From Burkholderia ubonensis (GTDB taxonomy: Bacteria > Pseudomonadota > Gammaproteobacteria > Burkholderiales > Burkholderiaceae): DNA of 64,000 nt. The translations under genes and the position numbers were made by a program. The notes under the pieces are model-generated. The model ran no database searches, was not told where the DNA came from, and was given only the letters and a program-made list of their open reading frames with translations. The stretch spans positions 496,001-560,000 of the forward strand of contig NZ_CADFEB010000004.1 of assembly GCF_902833085.1 (NCBI RefSeq), written 5' to 3'. Positions 1 through 10,167 of this stretch are shown here, in pieces. Numbering within the stretch: the stretch's first letter is position 1; each line of letters begins with the position of its first letter.

Positions 1-793
1 CGACCGGCAGGCCGGCCTTCTTCGCCTTCTCCCAGTAATACGCGAAGCAGTCGAGCTCGAATTCCTCGTCCCAGCTGATGAACGCGTCGCGCAGCAGCGA
101 CACGACGTCGTAGGTCAGCGGCCCAACGACCGCGTCCTGGAAGTCGAGCACGCCGGGATTCGGCTCGCAGACCATCAGGTTGCGCGGCATGAAATCGCGC
201 AGCATGAAACCCTGCGGCTGCGCGCGGGCGCTCGCGATCAGCAGCGCGAAGGTGCGCTCGAGCGTGCCGCGCATCGCGTCGGTGACCGTCTTGTCGAGGT
301 GCCGGCCGACGTACCACTCGGGCATCAGTTCCATTTCGCGGCGCAGGAACGCGTCGTCGAACGCCGGCAGCACGCCGGGCGCGGAGCTCAGCTGGAAGCG
401 GATCAGCGCGTCGAGCGCGGCGCGCATCAGCGGCCGCGCGGCGAGCGGCGCGGCCGGGTCGAGCACCGAGAGGTACGACGTCCGGCCGAGGTCCGTCACG
501 AGCATGAAGCCGTCGTCGAAATCGTGCTCGAGCACCTGCGGCGCGTGAACGCCCGCGGCGGCGAGCATCTGCGCGACCTGGACGAACTCGCGGCACTTCT
601 CGGGCGGCGGCGCGTCGACGGCGATCAGCGAGCCGCCGGGGCTCGCGGACGACGCGACGCGGAAGTAGCGGCGAAAGCCCGCGTCCGTGGATGCGGGCGC
701 GAGGGTGGCGAGATCGAGGGCGTGGCGCGCGGCGAGCGGGTGCAGCCAGGCGGTGAGCGCGTCGAGGCGGGAATCGTCGGATGGGGGCGTCAT
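1..793 (-). CDS. amgK: N-acetylmuramate/N-acetylglucosamine anomeric kinase (AmgK-like), 3' end outside window
   Basis: Phosphotransferase (APH/choline-kinase fold). Members of this family phosphorylate the anomeric hydroxyl of MurNAc/GlcNAc in the cell-wall recycling route that bypasses de novo UDP-MurNAc synthesis. Read from ATG at 793 the frame stays open for 264 residues to the window edge. Visible marks are the catalytic-loop motif LRDFMPRNLM (D200, N205) and the metal-binding VLDFQDAVVGP (D217). It diverges from lptD, as amgK often does in Proteobacteria; murU would be expected next, beyond position 1. The assignment to AmgK rather than another aminoglycoside-phosphotransferase-like kinase rests on motifs plus neighbourhood. 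Confidence 0.85.
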   Translation of the reverse strand, partial: MTPPSDDSRLDALTAWLHPLAARHALDLATLAPASTDAGFRRYFRVASSASPGGSLIAVDAPPPEKCREFVQVAQMLAAAGVHAPQVLEHDFDDGFMLVTDLGRTSYLSVLDPAAPLAARPLMRAALDALIRFQLSSAPGVLPAFDDAFLRREMELMPEWYVGRHLDKTVTDAMRGTLERTFALLIASARAQPQGFMLRDFMPRNLMVCEPNPGVLDFQDAVVGPLTYDVVSLLRDAFISWDEEFELDCFAYYWEKAKKAGLPV

Positions 794-823
794 GAAACTC
801 GGAGGAGGGGGGAACGTCTTGCC

Positions 824-832
824 ATATAATAC
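824..832. promoter_or_regulatory. Candidate -10 element between amgK and lptD
   Basis: The divergent gap 794-1007 contains a perfect TATAAT at 825-830. The overlapping complement reads TATTAT, so it could serve either direction. No convincing -35 was seen at the right distance on either strand. Its closeness to the amgK start (about 32 bases) and the long leader it would give lptD make direction uncertain. Confidence 0.3.
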
Positions 833-1007
833 CCCACGACTTTTTTGACGCGCCCCGCGTCAGCATCCGCCGTGCAGGCCTGCTGCCTGTCGCGCCGTTC
901 GCCCGATCGCCTCCCCTGGTTTGCGCTCAGCCGCAGTCACGGTTCGATTGCGCGGGCCGCGATGCGCGGCCGTACGGGTTGACGAGGGGCGATTCGCCAA
1001 ACGATAG

Positions 1008-3374
1008 ATGCCGCCCAAACCGCTATTCCCGATTGTTTCCCCCGGTGACGGGGCGCCGCGCAAACGGCGGCTCGCGCTCGCGCTCCTGGCCGTGCCGGGC
1101 CTCGTGCCGGCGGTGTCGCACGCGCAGCTGACGGGCGCGGCCGCGCAGCCGCAGCCGCTCGATTCGCCGTGGGATCTGCGTCTCGCGCCCCAGCTCGAGG
1201 ATCATCCGTTGAAGGAAGGGGCGAAGCCTGCCACCTTCGTGATCGCCGACCACACGAGCGGCACGGCCGACCAGGACCTCGCCGCGAAAGGCTCGGCCGA
1301 GCTGCGCCGCGGCAATGCGGCCGTGAAGGCCGACGCGCTCCACTACGATCAGGATACCGACATGGCCGATGCGTACGGCCAGGTCAAGGTGGTCAACGGC
1401 GGCACGTCGTTCGCCGGCCCCGAGGCGCACGTGAAGGTCGAGTCGAACCAGGGCTTCATGACCGCGCCGAAGTACCACTTCAACGCGACGGGCGGGTCGG
1501 GCAGCGCGGAGCGCGTCGACATGCTCGACGCCGAGCGCTCGGTGTTCGTCAACGGCACCTACACCGCGTGCCAGTGCGCGGCGCATCCCGCGTGGTACAT
1601 CAAGGGCAGCCGGTTCGACTTCGACACCGGCGCCGACGAGGGCACGGCCCGCAACAGCGTGCTGTTCTTCCAGGGCGTGCCGATCTTCGCGAGCCCGTGG
1701 ATGACGTTCCCGCTGTCGGGCGACCGGCGCAGCGGCCTGCTGCCGCCGACGTTCACGTCGAGCTCGGACAACGGGTTCGAGCTGTCGCTGCCGTACTACT
1801 TCAACATCGCGCCGAACCGCGACCTGACGCTCACGCCGCGGATTCTCGCGAAGCGCGGGGTGCAGACGCAGGCGACGTTCCGCTATCTGTCGACGAGCTA
1901 TTCGGGCGTGTTCACCGGCGAGTTCCTGCCGGACGACCGGCTCGCGCACCGCAACCGCTACGCGATCTTCTGGCAGCACCAGCAGAACTTCGGCAGCGGC
2001 TTCGGCGGCTACGTCTACTACAACAAGGTCTCGGACAACCAGTATCCCGAAAACCTCGGGTCGGGCTCGAACCAGTTCGTCAACGGCACGCAGATGCTGT
2101 ACCAGCAGGAGGCCGGCCTGACGTACAACAACGGCCCGTGGTCGGTGCTCGCGCGCTACCAGCACTGGCAGACGCTGCCGCCGTCGATTTCGCCGTACAG
2201 CCGCGAGCCGCAGTTGAACGTGAAGTACGCGAAGTACAACGTCGGCGGCTTCGACTTCGGCGCGGAAGCCGACTATTCGCGCTTTCGCATCACGACGGCC
2301 GACGCGACCCAGGGCGACCGGATCGTCTTCAACCCGTACATCGCGTACGGGGTCTACGGCCCGGGCTATTTCGCGGTGCCGAAGGTCCAGTACCACTTCG
2401 CGTCGTACGACCTGGGCTACCTGTCGACGAGCACGCCGAACAATCCGAAGCGCTTCACCGAATCGATCCCGACCGTGAGCTTCGACACGGGCCTGATCTT
2501 CGACCGCTCGGTGCGCCTGTTCGGCCAGGATTTCATCCAGACGCTGGAGCCGCGCCTCTACTACGTGTACACGCCGTACCGCAACCAGTCGAGCGCGCCG
2601 CTGTTCGACACCGCGGAATCGGACTTCGGCCTCGCCGAGATCTACCAGCCGAACACGTTCGTCGGCAACGACCGGGTTGCCGACGCGAACCGCCTGACGG
2701 CCGGGCTGACGTCGCGCTTCATCGATCCGCGCACCGGCGACGAGCGCGCGCGCTTCGTGGTCGCGCAGCAGTACTATTTCGCCGACCAGCGCGTGACGCT
2801 CACCCCGACGCAGGCGGCCGCGCAGGCGCGGCACTCGGACCTGATCGCGGGCGCCGCGATCAAGCTGGGCGCCGGCTTCGCGTCGGAAACGGCGTTCCAG
2901 TACAACCAGAACAACAACCAGCTCACGAAGTCGAGCATCGGTTTCGCGTACAGCCCCGAGGTGCGCAAGGTGATCAACGTCGGCTACCGCTACACGCGGG
3001 CGACCGCGACGCTGGACGGCCGGCCGATCAACCAGTTCCTGGTGTCCGGGCAGTGGCCGCTGACCCGTCGCCTGTACGCGGTCGGCCGCTTCAACTACGA
3101 CTTCGCCGGCAAGCGGATGATCGACAGCGTGGTCGGCTTACAATACGACGCGGATTGCTGGGCGCTCGGGGTCGGTATCCAGCGGTTCACGAACGGCGTG
3201 GATTCGTCGTTGCAGCAGCGGAATACGTCGTCGCGGATCATGGCGCAGCTCACGCTCAAGGGGCTGTCGACCATCGACAACGGCCTCGTGAGCGCGTTCC
3301 GCGCCGGGGTGCAGGGCTATACGCCGCTGCCGCCCGCGCCGCCGCCGCTGTCCCGCTTCAGCAATTACGACTAA
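1008..3374 (+). CDS. lptD: LPS-assembly protein LptD
   Basis: Outer-membrane beta-barrel that, with LptE, inserts lipopolysaccharide into the outer leaflet. The 788-residue product has a signal peptide (charged RKRR, then a hydrophobic run ending near SHAQ), an OstA/LptA-like periplasmic jellyroll roughly at 60-180, and an alternating beta-rich barrel ending in the aromatic-rich C-terminus SRFSNYD. Only three cysteines are visible: C188 and C190 (ACQCAAH) and C717 (DADCWAL). E. coli LptD uses two N-terminal and two C-terminal cysteines, so disulfide wiring must differ. Followed 66 bases later by surA, whose chaperone product folds LptD. Confidence 0.95.
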   Translation: MPPKPLFPIVSPGDGAPRKRRLALALLAVPGLVPAVSHAQLTGAAAQPQPLDSPWDLRLAPQLEDHPLKEGAKPATFVIADHTSGTADQDLAAKGSAELRRGNAAVKADALHYDQDTDMADAYGQVKVVNGGTSFAGPEAHVKVESNQGFMTAPKYHFNATGGSGSAERVDMLDAERSVFVNGTYTACQCAAHPAWYIKGSRFDFDTGADEGTARNSVLFFQGVPIFASPWMTFPLSGDRRSGLLPPTFTSSSDNGFELSLPYYFNIAPNRDLTLTPRILAKRGVQTQATFRYLSTSYSGVFTGEFLPDDRLAHRNRYAIFWQHQQNFGSGFGGYVYYNKVSDNQYPENLGSGSNQFVNGTQMLYQQEAGLTYNNGPWSVLARYQHWQTLPPSISPYSREPQLNVKYAKYNVGGFDFGAEADYSRFRITTADATQGDRIVFNPYIAYGVYGPGYFAVPKVQYHFASYDLGYLSTSTPNNPKRFTESIPTVSFDTGLIFDRSVRLFGQDFIQTLEPRLYYVYTPYRNQSSAPLFDTAESDFGLAEIYQPNTFVGNDRVADANRLTAGLTSRFIDPRTGDERARFVVAQQYYFADQRVTLTPTQAAAQARHSDLIAGAAIKLGAGFASETAFQYNQNNNQLTKSSIGFAYSPEVRKVINVGYRYTRATATLDGRPINQFLVSGQWPLTRRLYAVGRFNYDFAGKRMIDSVVGLQYDADCWALGVGIQRFTNGVDSSLQQRNTSSRIMAQLTLKGLSTIDNGLVSAFRAGVQGYTPLPPAPPPLSRFSNYD

Positions 3375-3440
3375 CGCCGGGGCGCCCGCAAGCGGCCGAA
3401 GGCGCCGGCGCCGGACCAGCACGATTTCAATGGAGTATCA

Positions 3441-4805
3441 GTGGCAATGAAGAAAACCCTTCGCTTCGCGGCAGTCGTCTCCAGCCTCGCCGCGTCCGCC
3501 GCGCTGCTCGTCGCCGCGCCGGCTGCGGCGCAGGCGCTCGGCTCGCATGGCGCACAGCTCACCGACGAAGTCGTCGCGGTCGTCAACAACGACGTGATCA
3601 CGGGCCGTGAGCTCGACCAGCGCGTCGGCCTGATCTCGCGCCGCCTGAAGCAGCAGAACGCGCCGGTGCCGCCGCTCGACCAGATGCGCGCGCAGGTGCT
3701 GAACCAGATGGTGCTCGAACGCATCCAGGTGCAGAAGGCCAAGGACGACGGGATCCGGATCGACGACGCAGCCGTGCAGTCGACGCTGCAGCGACTCGCG
3801 CAGGCGAACGGCATGACGCTCGACCAGTATCGTGCGCGAATCGAGGCGCAAGGCGTGCCGTGGAGCGTCTTCACGGGCGACGCGCGCACCGAGCTGATGC
3901 TGTCGAAGCTGCGCGAGCGCGAGGTCGACAGCAAGATCACCGTGTCGGACGCCGAGGTCGCGAGCTACATCGCGAGCCAGCGCGGGCCGAGCGCGTCGCA
4001 GCAGCAGGACCTGCGCTTCCAGCACATCTTCGTGAAAGCGCCGACCAGTGCGCCGCAGGCCGACATCGAGGCCGCGCAGAAGAAGGCCGACGCGCTGCTG
4101 AAGCAGGCGCAGTCGGGCGCGGATTTCGAGCGCCTCGCGAAGAACAATTCGGAAGCGAACGACGCGAAGAAGGGCGGCGACCTCGGCTTCAAGTCCCCCG
4201 GCTCGCTGCCGGCCGACGTCGTCGCGGCCGCGTCGCAGCTGCGCCCGGGCCAGGTCAACCCGGCGCTGATCCGCGTGCCGGACGGCTTCGAGATCGTGCG
4301 TCTCGTCGACCGCCGCCAGAGCCAGGGCGCGTCGGCCGCCGCGCCGAAGATCGTGCAGACGCACGTGCGCCATATCCTGCTGCGCGTCGGCGAAGGCAAG
4401 TCCGAAGGCCAGGCGCGCCAGCAACTGATCGACATCCGCAAGCAGGTCGAGGCCGGCGGCGATTTCGCGAAGTTCGCGCGCACCTATTCGCAGGACGGCT
4501 CGGCGTCGCAGGGCGGCGACCTGGGCTGGATCAGCCCGGGCGAGACGGTGCCCGAGTTCGAGCGCGCGATGAACAACCTGCAGGACGGCCAGGTCAGCAT
4601 CCCGGTGCGCACCGAGTACGGCTACCACCTGATCGAGGTGCTCGAACGCCGCGAATCGGAAGGCTCGGTGCAGCAGCAGATGGACATCGCGCGCCAGGCG
4701 ATCGGCCAGCGCAAGGCCGAACAGGCGTATGCCGACTGGCTGCGCGAGCTGCGCGATTCGTCGTACGTGCAGTTCAAGCTCGGCGACTTCGGCGCGGCGA
4801 ACTGA
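3441..4805 (+). CDS. surA: Periplasmic chaperone/peptidyl-prolyl isomerase SurA
   Basis: Escorts unfolded outer-membrane proteins, including LptD, through the periplasm. 454 residues from GTG at 3441; signal peptide with KK then an Ala-rich core ending AAAQA. The SurA N-terminal chaperone domain follows (about 40-165), then two parvulin domains starting near residue 190 ([11 protein letters not shown]) and 305 ([11 protein letters not shown]), each closing with a GGDLG motif. GGAG at 3432-3435 lies five bases before GTG 3441 and eleven before the ATG at 3447, so the GTG start is favoured, though the ATG gives the same protein less two residues. Confidence 0.93.
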   Translation: MAMKKTLRFAAVVSSLAASAALLVAAPAAAQALGSHGAQLTDEVVAVVNNDVITGRELDQRVGLISRRLKQQNAPVPPLDQMRAQVLNQMVLERIQVQKAKDDGIRIDDAAVQSTLQRLAQANGMTLDQYRARIEAQGVPWSVFTGDARTELMLSKLREREVDSKITVSDAEVASYIASQRGPSASQQQDLRFQHIFVKAPTSAPQADIEAAQKKADALLKQAQSGADFERLAKNNSEANDAKKGGDLGFKSPGSLPADVVAAASQLRPGQVNPALIRVPDGFEIVRLVDRRQSQGASAAAPKIVQTHVRHILLRVGEGKSEGQARQQLIDIRKQVEAGGDFAKFARTYSQDGSASQGGDLGWISPGETVPEFERAMNNLQDGQVSIPVRTEYGYHLIEVLERRESEGSVQQQMDIARQAIGQRKAEQAYADWLRELRDSSYVQFKLGDFGAAN

Positions 4806-4816
4806 GCGAGCCGCCG

Positions 4817-5821
4817 ATGACGACGCCCGCGCTGCATATCGCGATCACGACCGGCGAGCCCGCGGGCGTCGGTCCGGAGCTGACCGCGCAGGCGCTGCGC
4901 GACGCCGGCGAGCGCTGGCCCGACGCGCGCTTCACGGTGCTCGGCGACGCGGCGCTGGTCGCCGCGCGCGCCGCGGCGGTCGGCGTGGACTGGGCGGCGC
5001 TCGTCGCGGCGGGGCAGGTTGCCGTCGCGCACCGCCCGCTCGCCGCGCCCGCGCGCGCGGGCGAGCTGGATGCGGCCAACGGCCGCTACGTGCTTGCGCT
5101 GCTCGACGCGGCGATCGACGGCGCGCTCGCGCGCGAATACGACGCGATCGTCACCGCGCCGCTGCAGAAAAGCACGATCAACGATGCCGGCGTTCCGTTC
5201 ACCGGCCACACCGAATACCTGGCGGAGCGCACCGGCACGCCGCGCGTCGTGATGATGCTGGCGGGCACGGGCGACAAGCCGCTGCGCGTCGCGCTCGCGA
5301 CGACGCACCTGCCGTTGAAGGACGTGTCCGCCGCGCTGACGATCGACGGGCTGGTCGAGACGCTGACGATCGTCGACCACGACCTGCGGCGCGACTTCGG
5401 TCTCGCCGCGCCGCGCATCCTCGTCACGGGGCTCAACCCGCACGCGGGCGAGAACGGCTATCTCGGCCGCGAAGAGATCGACGTGATCGAGCCCGCGCTC
5501 GCGCGCGTGAAGGCGCAGGGCATCGACGCGCGCGGCCCGTATCCGGCCGACACGCTGTTCCAGCCGCGCTACCTCGCCGATGCGGACTGCGTGCTCGCGA
5601 TGTTTCACGACCAGGGCCTGCCGGTGCTCAAGTACGCGACGTTCGGCGAGGGGATCAACGTCACGCTCGGCCTGCCGATCGTCCGCACGTCGGTCGATCA
5701 CGGCACGGCGCTCGACCTCGCCGGCACCGGCCGTGCCGATCCGGGCAGCATGATCGCCGCGCTCGATACCGCCGTCACGATGGCGCGTCACCGCCGCGCA
5801 GCCCGGCCTGACGCAGCCTGA
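4817..5821 (+). CDS. pdxA: 4-hydroxythreonine-4-phosphate dehydrogenase
   Basis: NAD-dependent oxidation of 4-phosphohydroxy-L-threonine, feeding pyridoxal 5'-phosphate synthesis by PdxJ. 334 residues, the normal family size. Visible motifs are [13 protein letters not shown] at the N-terminus, the metal-site histidine segments [22 protein letters not shown] and [15 protein letters not shown]. Starts 11 bases after the surA stop, and is followed by rsmA after 34 bases; surA-pdxA-rsmA is a widely conserved order, which supports both identity and co-transcription. Confidence 0.95.
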   Translation: MTTPALHIAITTGEPAGVGPELTAQALRDAGERWPDARFTVLGDAALVAARAAAVGVDWAALVAAGQVAVAHRPLAAPARAGELDAANGRYVLALLDAAIDGALAREYDAIVTAPLQKSTINDAGVPFTGHTEYLAERTGTPRVVMMLAGTGDKPLRVALATTHLPLKDVSAALTIDGLVETLTIVDHDLRRDFGLAAPRILVTGLNPHAGENGYLGREEIDVIEPALARVKAQGIDARGPYPADTLFQPRYLADADCVLAMFHDQGLPVLKYATFGEGINVTLGLPIVRTSVDHGTALDLAGTGRADPGSMIAALDTAVTMARHRRAARPDAA

Positions 5822-5855
5822 CCTCATTCCTCGCGTTTTTCGTTTTTTATAGTCG

Positions 5856-6683
5856 ATGTCGAACAGCAGACAGCACCAGGGCCATTTCGCGCGCAAGCGC
5901 TTCGGGCAGAACTTCCTCGTCGATCACGGCGTGATCGACTCGATCGTCGCGACGATCGGTCCGGCGCGCGGCCAGCGGATGGTCGAGATCGGCCCGGGCC
6001 TCGGCGCGCTGACCGAGCCGCTGATCGCGCGCCTCGCGACGCCCGAGTCGCCGCTGCATGCGGTCGAGCTCGACCGCGACCTGATCGCCCGGCTGACGCA
6101 GCGCTTCGGCCCGCTGCTCGAACTGCATGCGGGCGACGCGCTCGCGTTCGACTTCCGCTCGCTCGCGGCGGCCGGCGACAAGCCGTCGCTGCGCATCGTC
6201 GGCAATCTGCCGTACAACATTTCCAGCCCGCTGCTGTTCCACCTGATGACGTTCGCCGACGTGGTCGTCGACCAGCATTTCATGCTGCAGAACGAGGTCG
6301 TCGAGCGGATGGTCGCCGAGCCGGGCACGAAGGCGTTTTCGCGCCTGTCCGTGATGCTGCAGTACCGCTACGTGATGGACAAGATGATGGACGTGCCGCC
6401 GGAGTCGTTTCAGCCGCCGCCGAAGGTGGATTCGGCGATCGTGCGGATGATTCCGTACGAGCCGCACGAACTGCCGGACGTCGATCCGGTGCTGCTCGGC
6501 GAGGTCGTGACGGCGGCGTTCTCGCAGCGCCGCAAGATGCTGCGCAACACGCTCGGCGACTATCGCGAGACGGTCGATTTCGACGCGCTCGGCTTCGATC
6601 TCGCGCGCCGCGCCGAAGATGTGAGCGTGGCCGAGTACGTCGGCGTTGCGCAGGCGCTTGCGGCGGCGCGCAAGGCCGGGTGA
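5856..6683 (+). CDS. rsmA: 16S rRNA (adenine1518-N6/adenine1519-N6)-dimethyltransferase
   Basis: KsgA/RsmA dimethylates two adjacent adenines in the 3'-terminal hairpin of 16S rRNA, a late check of small-subunit assembly; loss gives kasugamycin resistance. 275 residues with [13 protein letters not shown], the SAM-binding [14 protein letters not shown] and the catalytic [11 protein letters not shown] motif. Last gene of the lptD-surA-pdxA-rsmA run; a hairpin with a T tract follows at 6725-6748. Confidence 0.95.
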   Translation: MSNSRQHQGHFARKRFGQNFLVDHGVIDSIVATIGPARGQRMVEIGPGLGALTEPLIARLATPESPLHAVELDRDLIARLTQRFGPLLELHAGDALAFDFRSLAAAGDKPSLRIVGNLPYNISSPLLFHLMTFADVVVDQHFMLQNEVVERMVAEPGTKAFSRLSVMLQYRYVMDKMMDVPPESFQPPPKVDSAIVRMIPYEPHELPDVDPVLLGEVVTAAFSQRRKMLRNTLGDYRETVDFDALGFDLARRAEDVSVAEYVGVAQALAAARKAG

Positions 6684-6724
6684 CGCGGGCGGCGCTGACG
6701 CCGGACACGCGCGCCGATCTTCGA

Positions 6725-6748
6725 GGCTGTCTGGACGGCAGCCTTTTT
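6725..6748 (+). terminator. Rho-independent terminator after rsmA
   Basis: GGCTGTC/GGCAGCC arms (one G-T pair) around a short TGGAC loop, followed by TTTTT. It ends the plus-strand operon and touches the stop codon of the convergent EamA gene. Confidence 0.75.
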
Positions 6749-7677
6749 CAATTGCGCGCGGGCGCGTTGACGAGGCCGATGCCGGCCAGCACGAGCGCGG
6801 CGGCCGACATGAAGCGCCAGCCGACCGATTCGCCGAGCAACAGCACCCCGAACGCAACGCCGAACAGCGGCGACAGGAACGTGAACACCGACAGCCGCGA
6901 CGCGATGTAGCGCGTCAGCAGCCAGAACCAGGACAGATAGCTGACGAACGCGACGATCACCGACTGGTACGCGAGGCTCGCGACCGCGACGGGCGTGACG
7001 TGCGCGAACGTGGCCTGGCCGAGCAGCGCGGCCAGCGCGAGCAGCATCGCGGCCGACACCGTGAGCTGGTAGAACAGCGTCTTGCTCGCGCTCGCATGCG
7101 CGAGCGACGTCGAGCGCACGACGACCGTCGTCGCCGCCCACATCGCGCCGCCGAGAATCCCGAGCGCGTCGCCGGCAAGCCCGGCGAGCACCGATGCGCC
7201 GGGTGCGAGCGGTTTCAGGAAGCCGTCGGCGAACGCGAGCGCGATGCCGGCGAACGCCAGGCCGACGCCGAGCCACTGGGTGCGCTGCAGGCGCTCGCCC
7301 GGCGTAAACAGGTGCAGGCCGAGCGCGGTGAAGCACGGCGCCGTGTACAGGAAGATCGCCATGTGCGACGCGCTCGTCAGCGTCAGGCCGAAGAACACGC
7401 AGATGAATTCGCCGGCGAACAGCGCGCCGGCCGCGAGCCCGGGGACGAACGTGCGGTCCGCGCGAAACAGCGGCGTGCCGCGTGCACGCGCCCAGCCCAA
7501 CAGCAGCAGCGCGGCGATCAGCGAGCGCAGGCCGGCCTGGAACATCGGCGGGATCGCGGCGTTGGTGCTCTTGATCGCGACCTGCTGGAAACCCCAGATC
7601 GCGCACAGCAGCAGCATCAGGCCGACTGCGCGCGTGTCGGGCGCGCGGCGCGCGGGGGCGGCGGCGAGCGTGCTCAT
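6748..7677 (-). CDS. EamA-family (DMT superfamily) exporter
   Basis: Inner-membrane metabolite/drug exporter of unknown substrate. 309 residues with about ten hydrophobic segments arranged as two EamA repeats (roughly 20-150 and 165-300). The first repeat has the LLLCAIWGFQQVAIK signature near the N-terminus; the second ends LGESVGWRFMSAAALVLAG. Convergent with rsmA, stands alone on the minus strand, and is separated from gloA by about 270 bases. Confidence 0.8.
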   Translation of the reverse strand: MSTLAAAPARRAPDTRAVGLMLLLCAIWGFQQVAIKSTNAAIPPMFQAGLRSLIAALLLLGWARARGTPLFRADRTFVPGLAAGALFAGEFICVFFGLTLTSASHMAIFLYTAPCFTALGLHLFTPGERLQRTQWLGVGLAFAGIALAFADGFLKPLAPGASVLAGLAGDALGILGGAMWAATTVVVRSTSLAHASASKTLFYQLTVSAAMLLALAALLGQATFAHVTPVAVASLAYQSVIVAFVSYLSWFWLLTRYIASRLSVFTFLSPLFGVAFGVLLLGESVGWRFMSAAALVLAGIGLVNAPARN

Positions 7678-7845
7678 CGGCGGGCCTCGCCGGAACGGGA
7701 GGGCGGACGGCTGGCGCGTACGGCGCGCTCGAATCGGTGGCGGTGCACGGCGGTCTGGTGGTTGGCTAAGGTGGACAGGCGGTGCGTGGGGCGAGCTGCG
7801 ACGATGTTACCCGATCGGTGTGGCGTGTGCTGCCGCGGGCGTCCG

Positions 7846-7887
7846 GCTAGGCGCCCCCAGCTAGGCGCTCCCAGCTAGGCGCCCCCA
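7846..7887. repeat. Three tandem copies of a 14-bp unit
   Basis: Units at 7846-7859, 7860-7873 and 7874-7887, consensus GCTAGGCGCCCCCA; the middle copy has one C-to-T change. Lies between the EamA gene and gloA, roughly 60 bases before the gloA start. Confidence 0.85.
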
Positions 7888-7949
7888 ACGAAATCCCCCC
7901 GACTCTGGTAGAGTCTGCCGTTCAGGCAAGTCCCCACGGAGTACAAGAA

Positions 7950-8339
7950 ATGCGTTTACTGCACACGATGCTGCGAGTCGGCGATCTCGACCGCTCGATC
8001 AAGTTCTATACCGAATTGCTCGGCATGAAGCTGCTGCGCCGCCACGATTATCCGGAAGGCAAGTTCACGCTCGCGTTCGTCGGCTACGAAGAGGAAAGCA
8101 AGGGCACGGTGATCGAGCTGACCCACAACTGGGATACCCCGTCCTACGACCTCGGCACGGGTTTCGGCCACCTGGCGCTGGAAGTCGACGATGCGTACAA
8201 GGCCTGCGAGCAGATCAAGGCGCAAGGCGGCAAGGTCACGCGCGAAGCGGGCCCGATGAAGCACGGCACGACCGTGATCGCGTTCGTCGAGGATCCGGAC
8301 GGCTACAAGATCGAGTTCATCCAGAAGAAGGCGCACTGA
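7950..8339 (+). CDS. gloA: Lactoylglutathione lyase (glyoxalase I)
   Basis: Converts the methylglyoxal-glutathione hemithioacetal to S-lactoylglutathione in cytoplasmic detoxification. 129 residues, single VOC-fold domain. Metal/substrate motifs are visible: [16 protein letters not shown] at the start (H5), VIELTHNW (E), [11 protein letters not shown] (H) and [12 protein letters not shown] (E), the expected His/Glu/His/Glu set. Monocistronic: a strong terminator follows within about 50 bases. Confidence 0.95.
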   Translation: MRLLHTMLRVGDLDRSIKFYTELLGMKLLRRHDYPEGKFTLAFVGYEEESKGTVIELTHNWDTPSYDLGTGFGHLALEVDDAYKACEQIKAQGGKVTREAGPMKHGTTVIAFVEDPDGYKIEFIQKKAH

Positions 8340-8388
8340 GCGCCGGATGAGCGGCTCGCGGCGCGCGCCATGCGCGTCGCGATGCAAA

Positions 8389-8430
8389 ACGGGCGGTGCG
8401 GGGATTTCCGCACCGCCCGTTCGTTTTTTT
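8389..8430 (+). terminator. Strong rho-independent terminator after gloA
   Basis: Perfect 13-bp stem, arms 8389-8401 and 8408-8420, six-base loop GGATTT, then a run of seven T. The T run overlaps the 3' end of the convergent metalloprotease gene. Confidence 0.92.
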
Positions 8431-9310
8431 ACAGCGACGGCAGCAGCTCCGGCGGATGATGCTTGAGCGTGTGCCGCGCTTCGCGGAATTCCGGGAAGAT
8501 CGACTCGACGGTCTGCCAGAAGCGCGGGCTGTGGTTCATCTCGCGCAGATGCGACAGCTCGTGCGCGACGACGTAGTCGATGATCGACATCGGAAAATGG
8601 ATCAGCCGCCAGTTCAGGCGAATCTTGCCGTCGCTCGAGCAGCTGCCCCAGCGCGTCGCGGCCGACGACAGCGCATACATCGAATACGTGACGCCGAGCT
8701 TGTCCGCGTAGAACGCGAGCCGTTCGCCGAAGATCCGCTTCGCCTCGCCCTGCAGCCAGCCCTGCACGCGGTCCTTGATCTGCTGCGCATCGGCGTGCGC
8801 GGGCAGCGGCAACCGCAGCGCATCGCCGTCGAACGCGACCGCGCCGGCATCGGACGCGAGCGCGACCGTCACCGATTTGCCCAGATACGGAAGCTGCGCG
8901 CCATCGCGCCAGTCGATCTGCGGCAGCGCGCGTTGCTCGGTGCGCGTCTTCCATTCCGCGAGTTTCGCGAAGATCCAGCGCTGCTTTTCGGTGATCGCCG
9001 CTTCGATATCCGCAAGCGTGACCCAGCGCGGCGCGGTGATCGTCAGCCCGCTGCCGTCGATCGTGAAGCCGATCGTGCGGCGCGCGGAGCGCTTCAGCCG
9101 GTATTCGAGCGTGCGGCTGTCGAGCGCGAACGTGCGCACGCGCGAACGGTCGGGTGCGGGATCGGGCGCCGCTGCGGGCGGCGCTTCGGGCGGCGTCTGC
9201 TGCGCGGCGGGCGCGGACGGCGCGGCGGCCGGCCCGTCGAAGAGCGGCAGATCCAGCTGGCGATGATCGAGGGCCACGACGGCGGGTCGTGGCCGCGGAC
9301 GCTTCTTCAT
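8429..9310 (-). CDS. YgjP/SprT-like zinc metalloprotease (DUF45 family)
   Basis: Putative cytoplasmic metal-dependent hydrolase; substrate unknown in the family. 293 residues from ATG at 9310. The C-terminal DUF45 domain carries the zincin motif VAHELSHLREMNHSPRFW (HExxH with a downstream His), and YSMYALSSAATRWGSC, typical of YgjP. The first ~80 residues are Pro/Ala-rich and probably disordered. A longer start at 9391 would run into plsC; ATG 9310 leaves a 49-base gap and was chosen. Last gene of the glyQ-glyS-gmhB-plsC run. Confidence 0.85.
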   Translation of the reverse strand: MKKRPRPRPAVVALDHRQLDLPLFDGPAAAPSAPAAQQTPPEAPPAAAPDPAPDRSRVRTFALDSRTLEYRLKRSARRTIGFTIDGSGLTITAPRWVTLADIEAAITEKQRWIFAKLAEWKTRTEQRALPQIDWRDGAQLPYLGKSVTVALASDAGAVAFDGDALRLPLPAHADAQQIKDRVQGWLQGEAKRIFGERLAFYADKLGVTYSMYALSSAATRWGSCSSDGKIRLNWRLIHFPMSIIDYVVAHELSHLREMNHSPRFWQTVESIFPEFREARHTLKHHPPELLPSL

Positions 9311-9359
9311 CAATTCGCTTCGTCTTGTAGTACGCAACAACGGATCCGGCCCGGGTGAA

Positions 9360-10124
9360 TCAGACTTGCGCGGCATTGCGCTTTTCGGCACTGCCCGGCG
9401 CGCGGTAGGCGTCCGGGTCGATGCGGCGCATTTCCGCTTCGATCCACGCTTCGACCTGCGAGTTCAATACGTCGGGCGTGAGGCCGGCCGATTCGATCGG
9501 CTTGCCGATCGACACCGTGACGACGCCCGGGAATTTCGTGAACGAATTGCGCGGCCACACATTGCCCGCGTTGTGCGCGATCGGCACGACCGGCGCGCCG
9601 GTCTCGATCGCGAAGCGCGCGCCGCCCGTCTTGTACTTGCCCTGCTTGCCGACCGGCGTGCGCGTGCCTTCGGGGAACATGATCACCCACGCGCCTTCCG
9701 CGAGCCGCTTCTTGCCCTGGCTGATCACCGAGCCGAACGCGTTCTTGCCTTCCTTGCGGTTGATGTGAACCATGTGCAGCATGCCGAGCGCCCAGCCGAA
9801 GAACGGCACGTACAGCAGCTCGCGCTTGAACACGTAGCAGAGCGGCTTCGGCATCAGCGCCGGAAACGCGAGCGTTTCCCATGCGGACTGGTGCTTCGAC
9901 AGCAGCACGGCCGCGCCGTCGGGCAGGTTCTCCATCCCTTCGATCCGGTAGCGGATGCCGTTCAGCCAGCGCACGACCCACAGTGTGGACTTGCACCAGC
10001 CGGCCGCCATCCAGTAGCGCGCGTCGGGGCGCAGGAACGGGAACGCGATGAAGCACGCGGTCGCGTACGGCACCGTGTACAGGATGAAGTAGATCAGCAG
10101 CAGCAGGGAGCGGACAAAGCGCAT
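9360..10124 (-). CDS. plsC: 1-acyl-sn-glycerol-3-phosphate acyltransferase
   Basis: Adds the second acyl chain in phosphatidic acid synthesis at the inner membrane. 254 residues from ATG 10124, chosen because the product then begins with a typical membrane segment (MRFVRSLLLLIYFILY). Acyltransferase block I is KHQSAWE (a variant of HxxxxD with Glu in the last place), block III is FPEGTRT, and VVPIAHNAGN is block IV. The 43 bases to gmhB and shared direction suggest one operon. Confidence 0.88.
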   Translation of the reverse strand: MRFVRSLLLLIYFILYTVPYATACFIAFPFLRPDARYWMAAGWCKSTLWVVRWLNGIRYRIEGMENLPDGAAVLLSKHQSAWETLAFPALMPKPLCYVFKRELLYVPFFGWALGMLHMVHINRKEGKNAFGSVISQGKKRLAEGAWVIMFPEGTRTPVGKQGKYKTGGARFAIETGAPVVPIAHNAGNVWPRNSFTKFPGVVTVSIGKPIESAGLTPDVLNSQVEAWIEAEMRRIDPDAYRAPGSAEKRNAAQV

Positions 10125-10167
10125 CGGCGTGTGTCTGGCGTAAGGGAGGATGCGCGCGGCGGCCGCA

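Noticed and set aside
1023..2834. Open frame of about 600 codons antisense to lptD, Arg/Ala/Val-rich
   Set aside because: High-G+C shadow of lptD; no ribosome site or family motif, and its composition is that of a reverse-strand frame.
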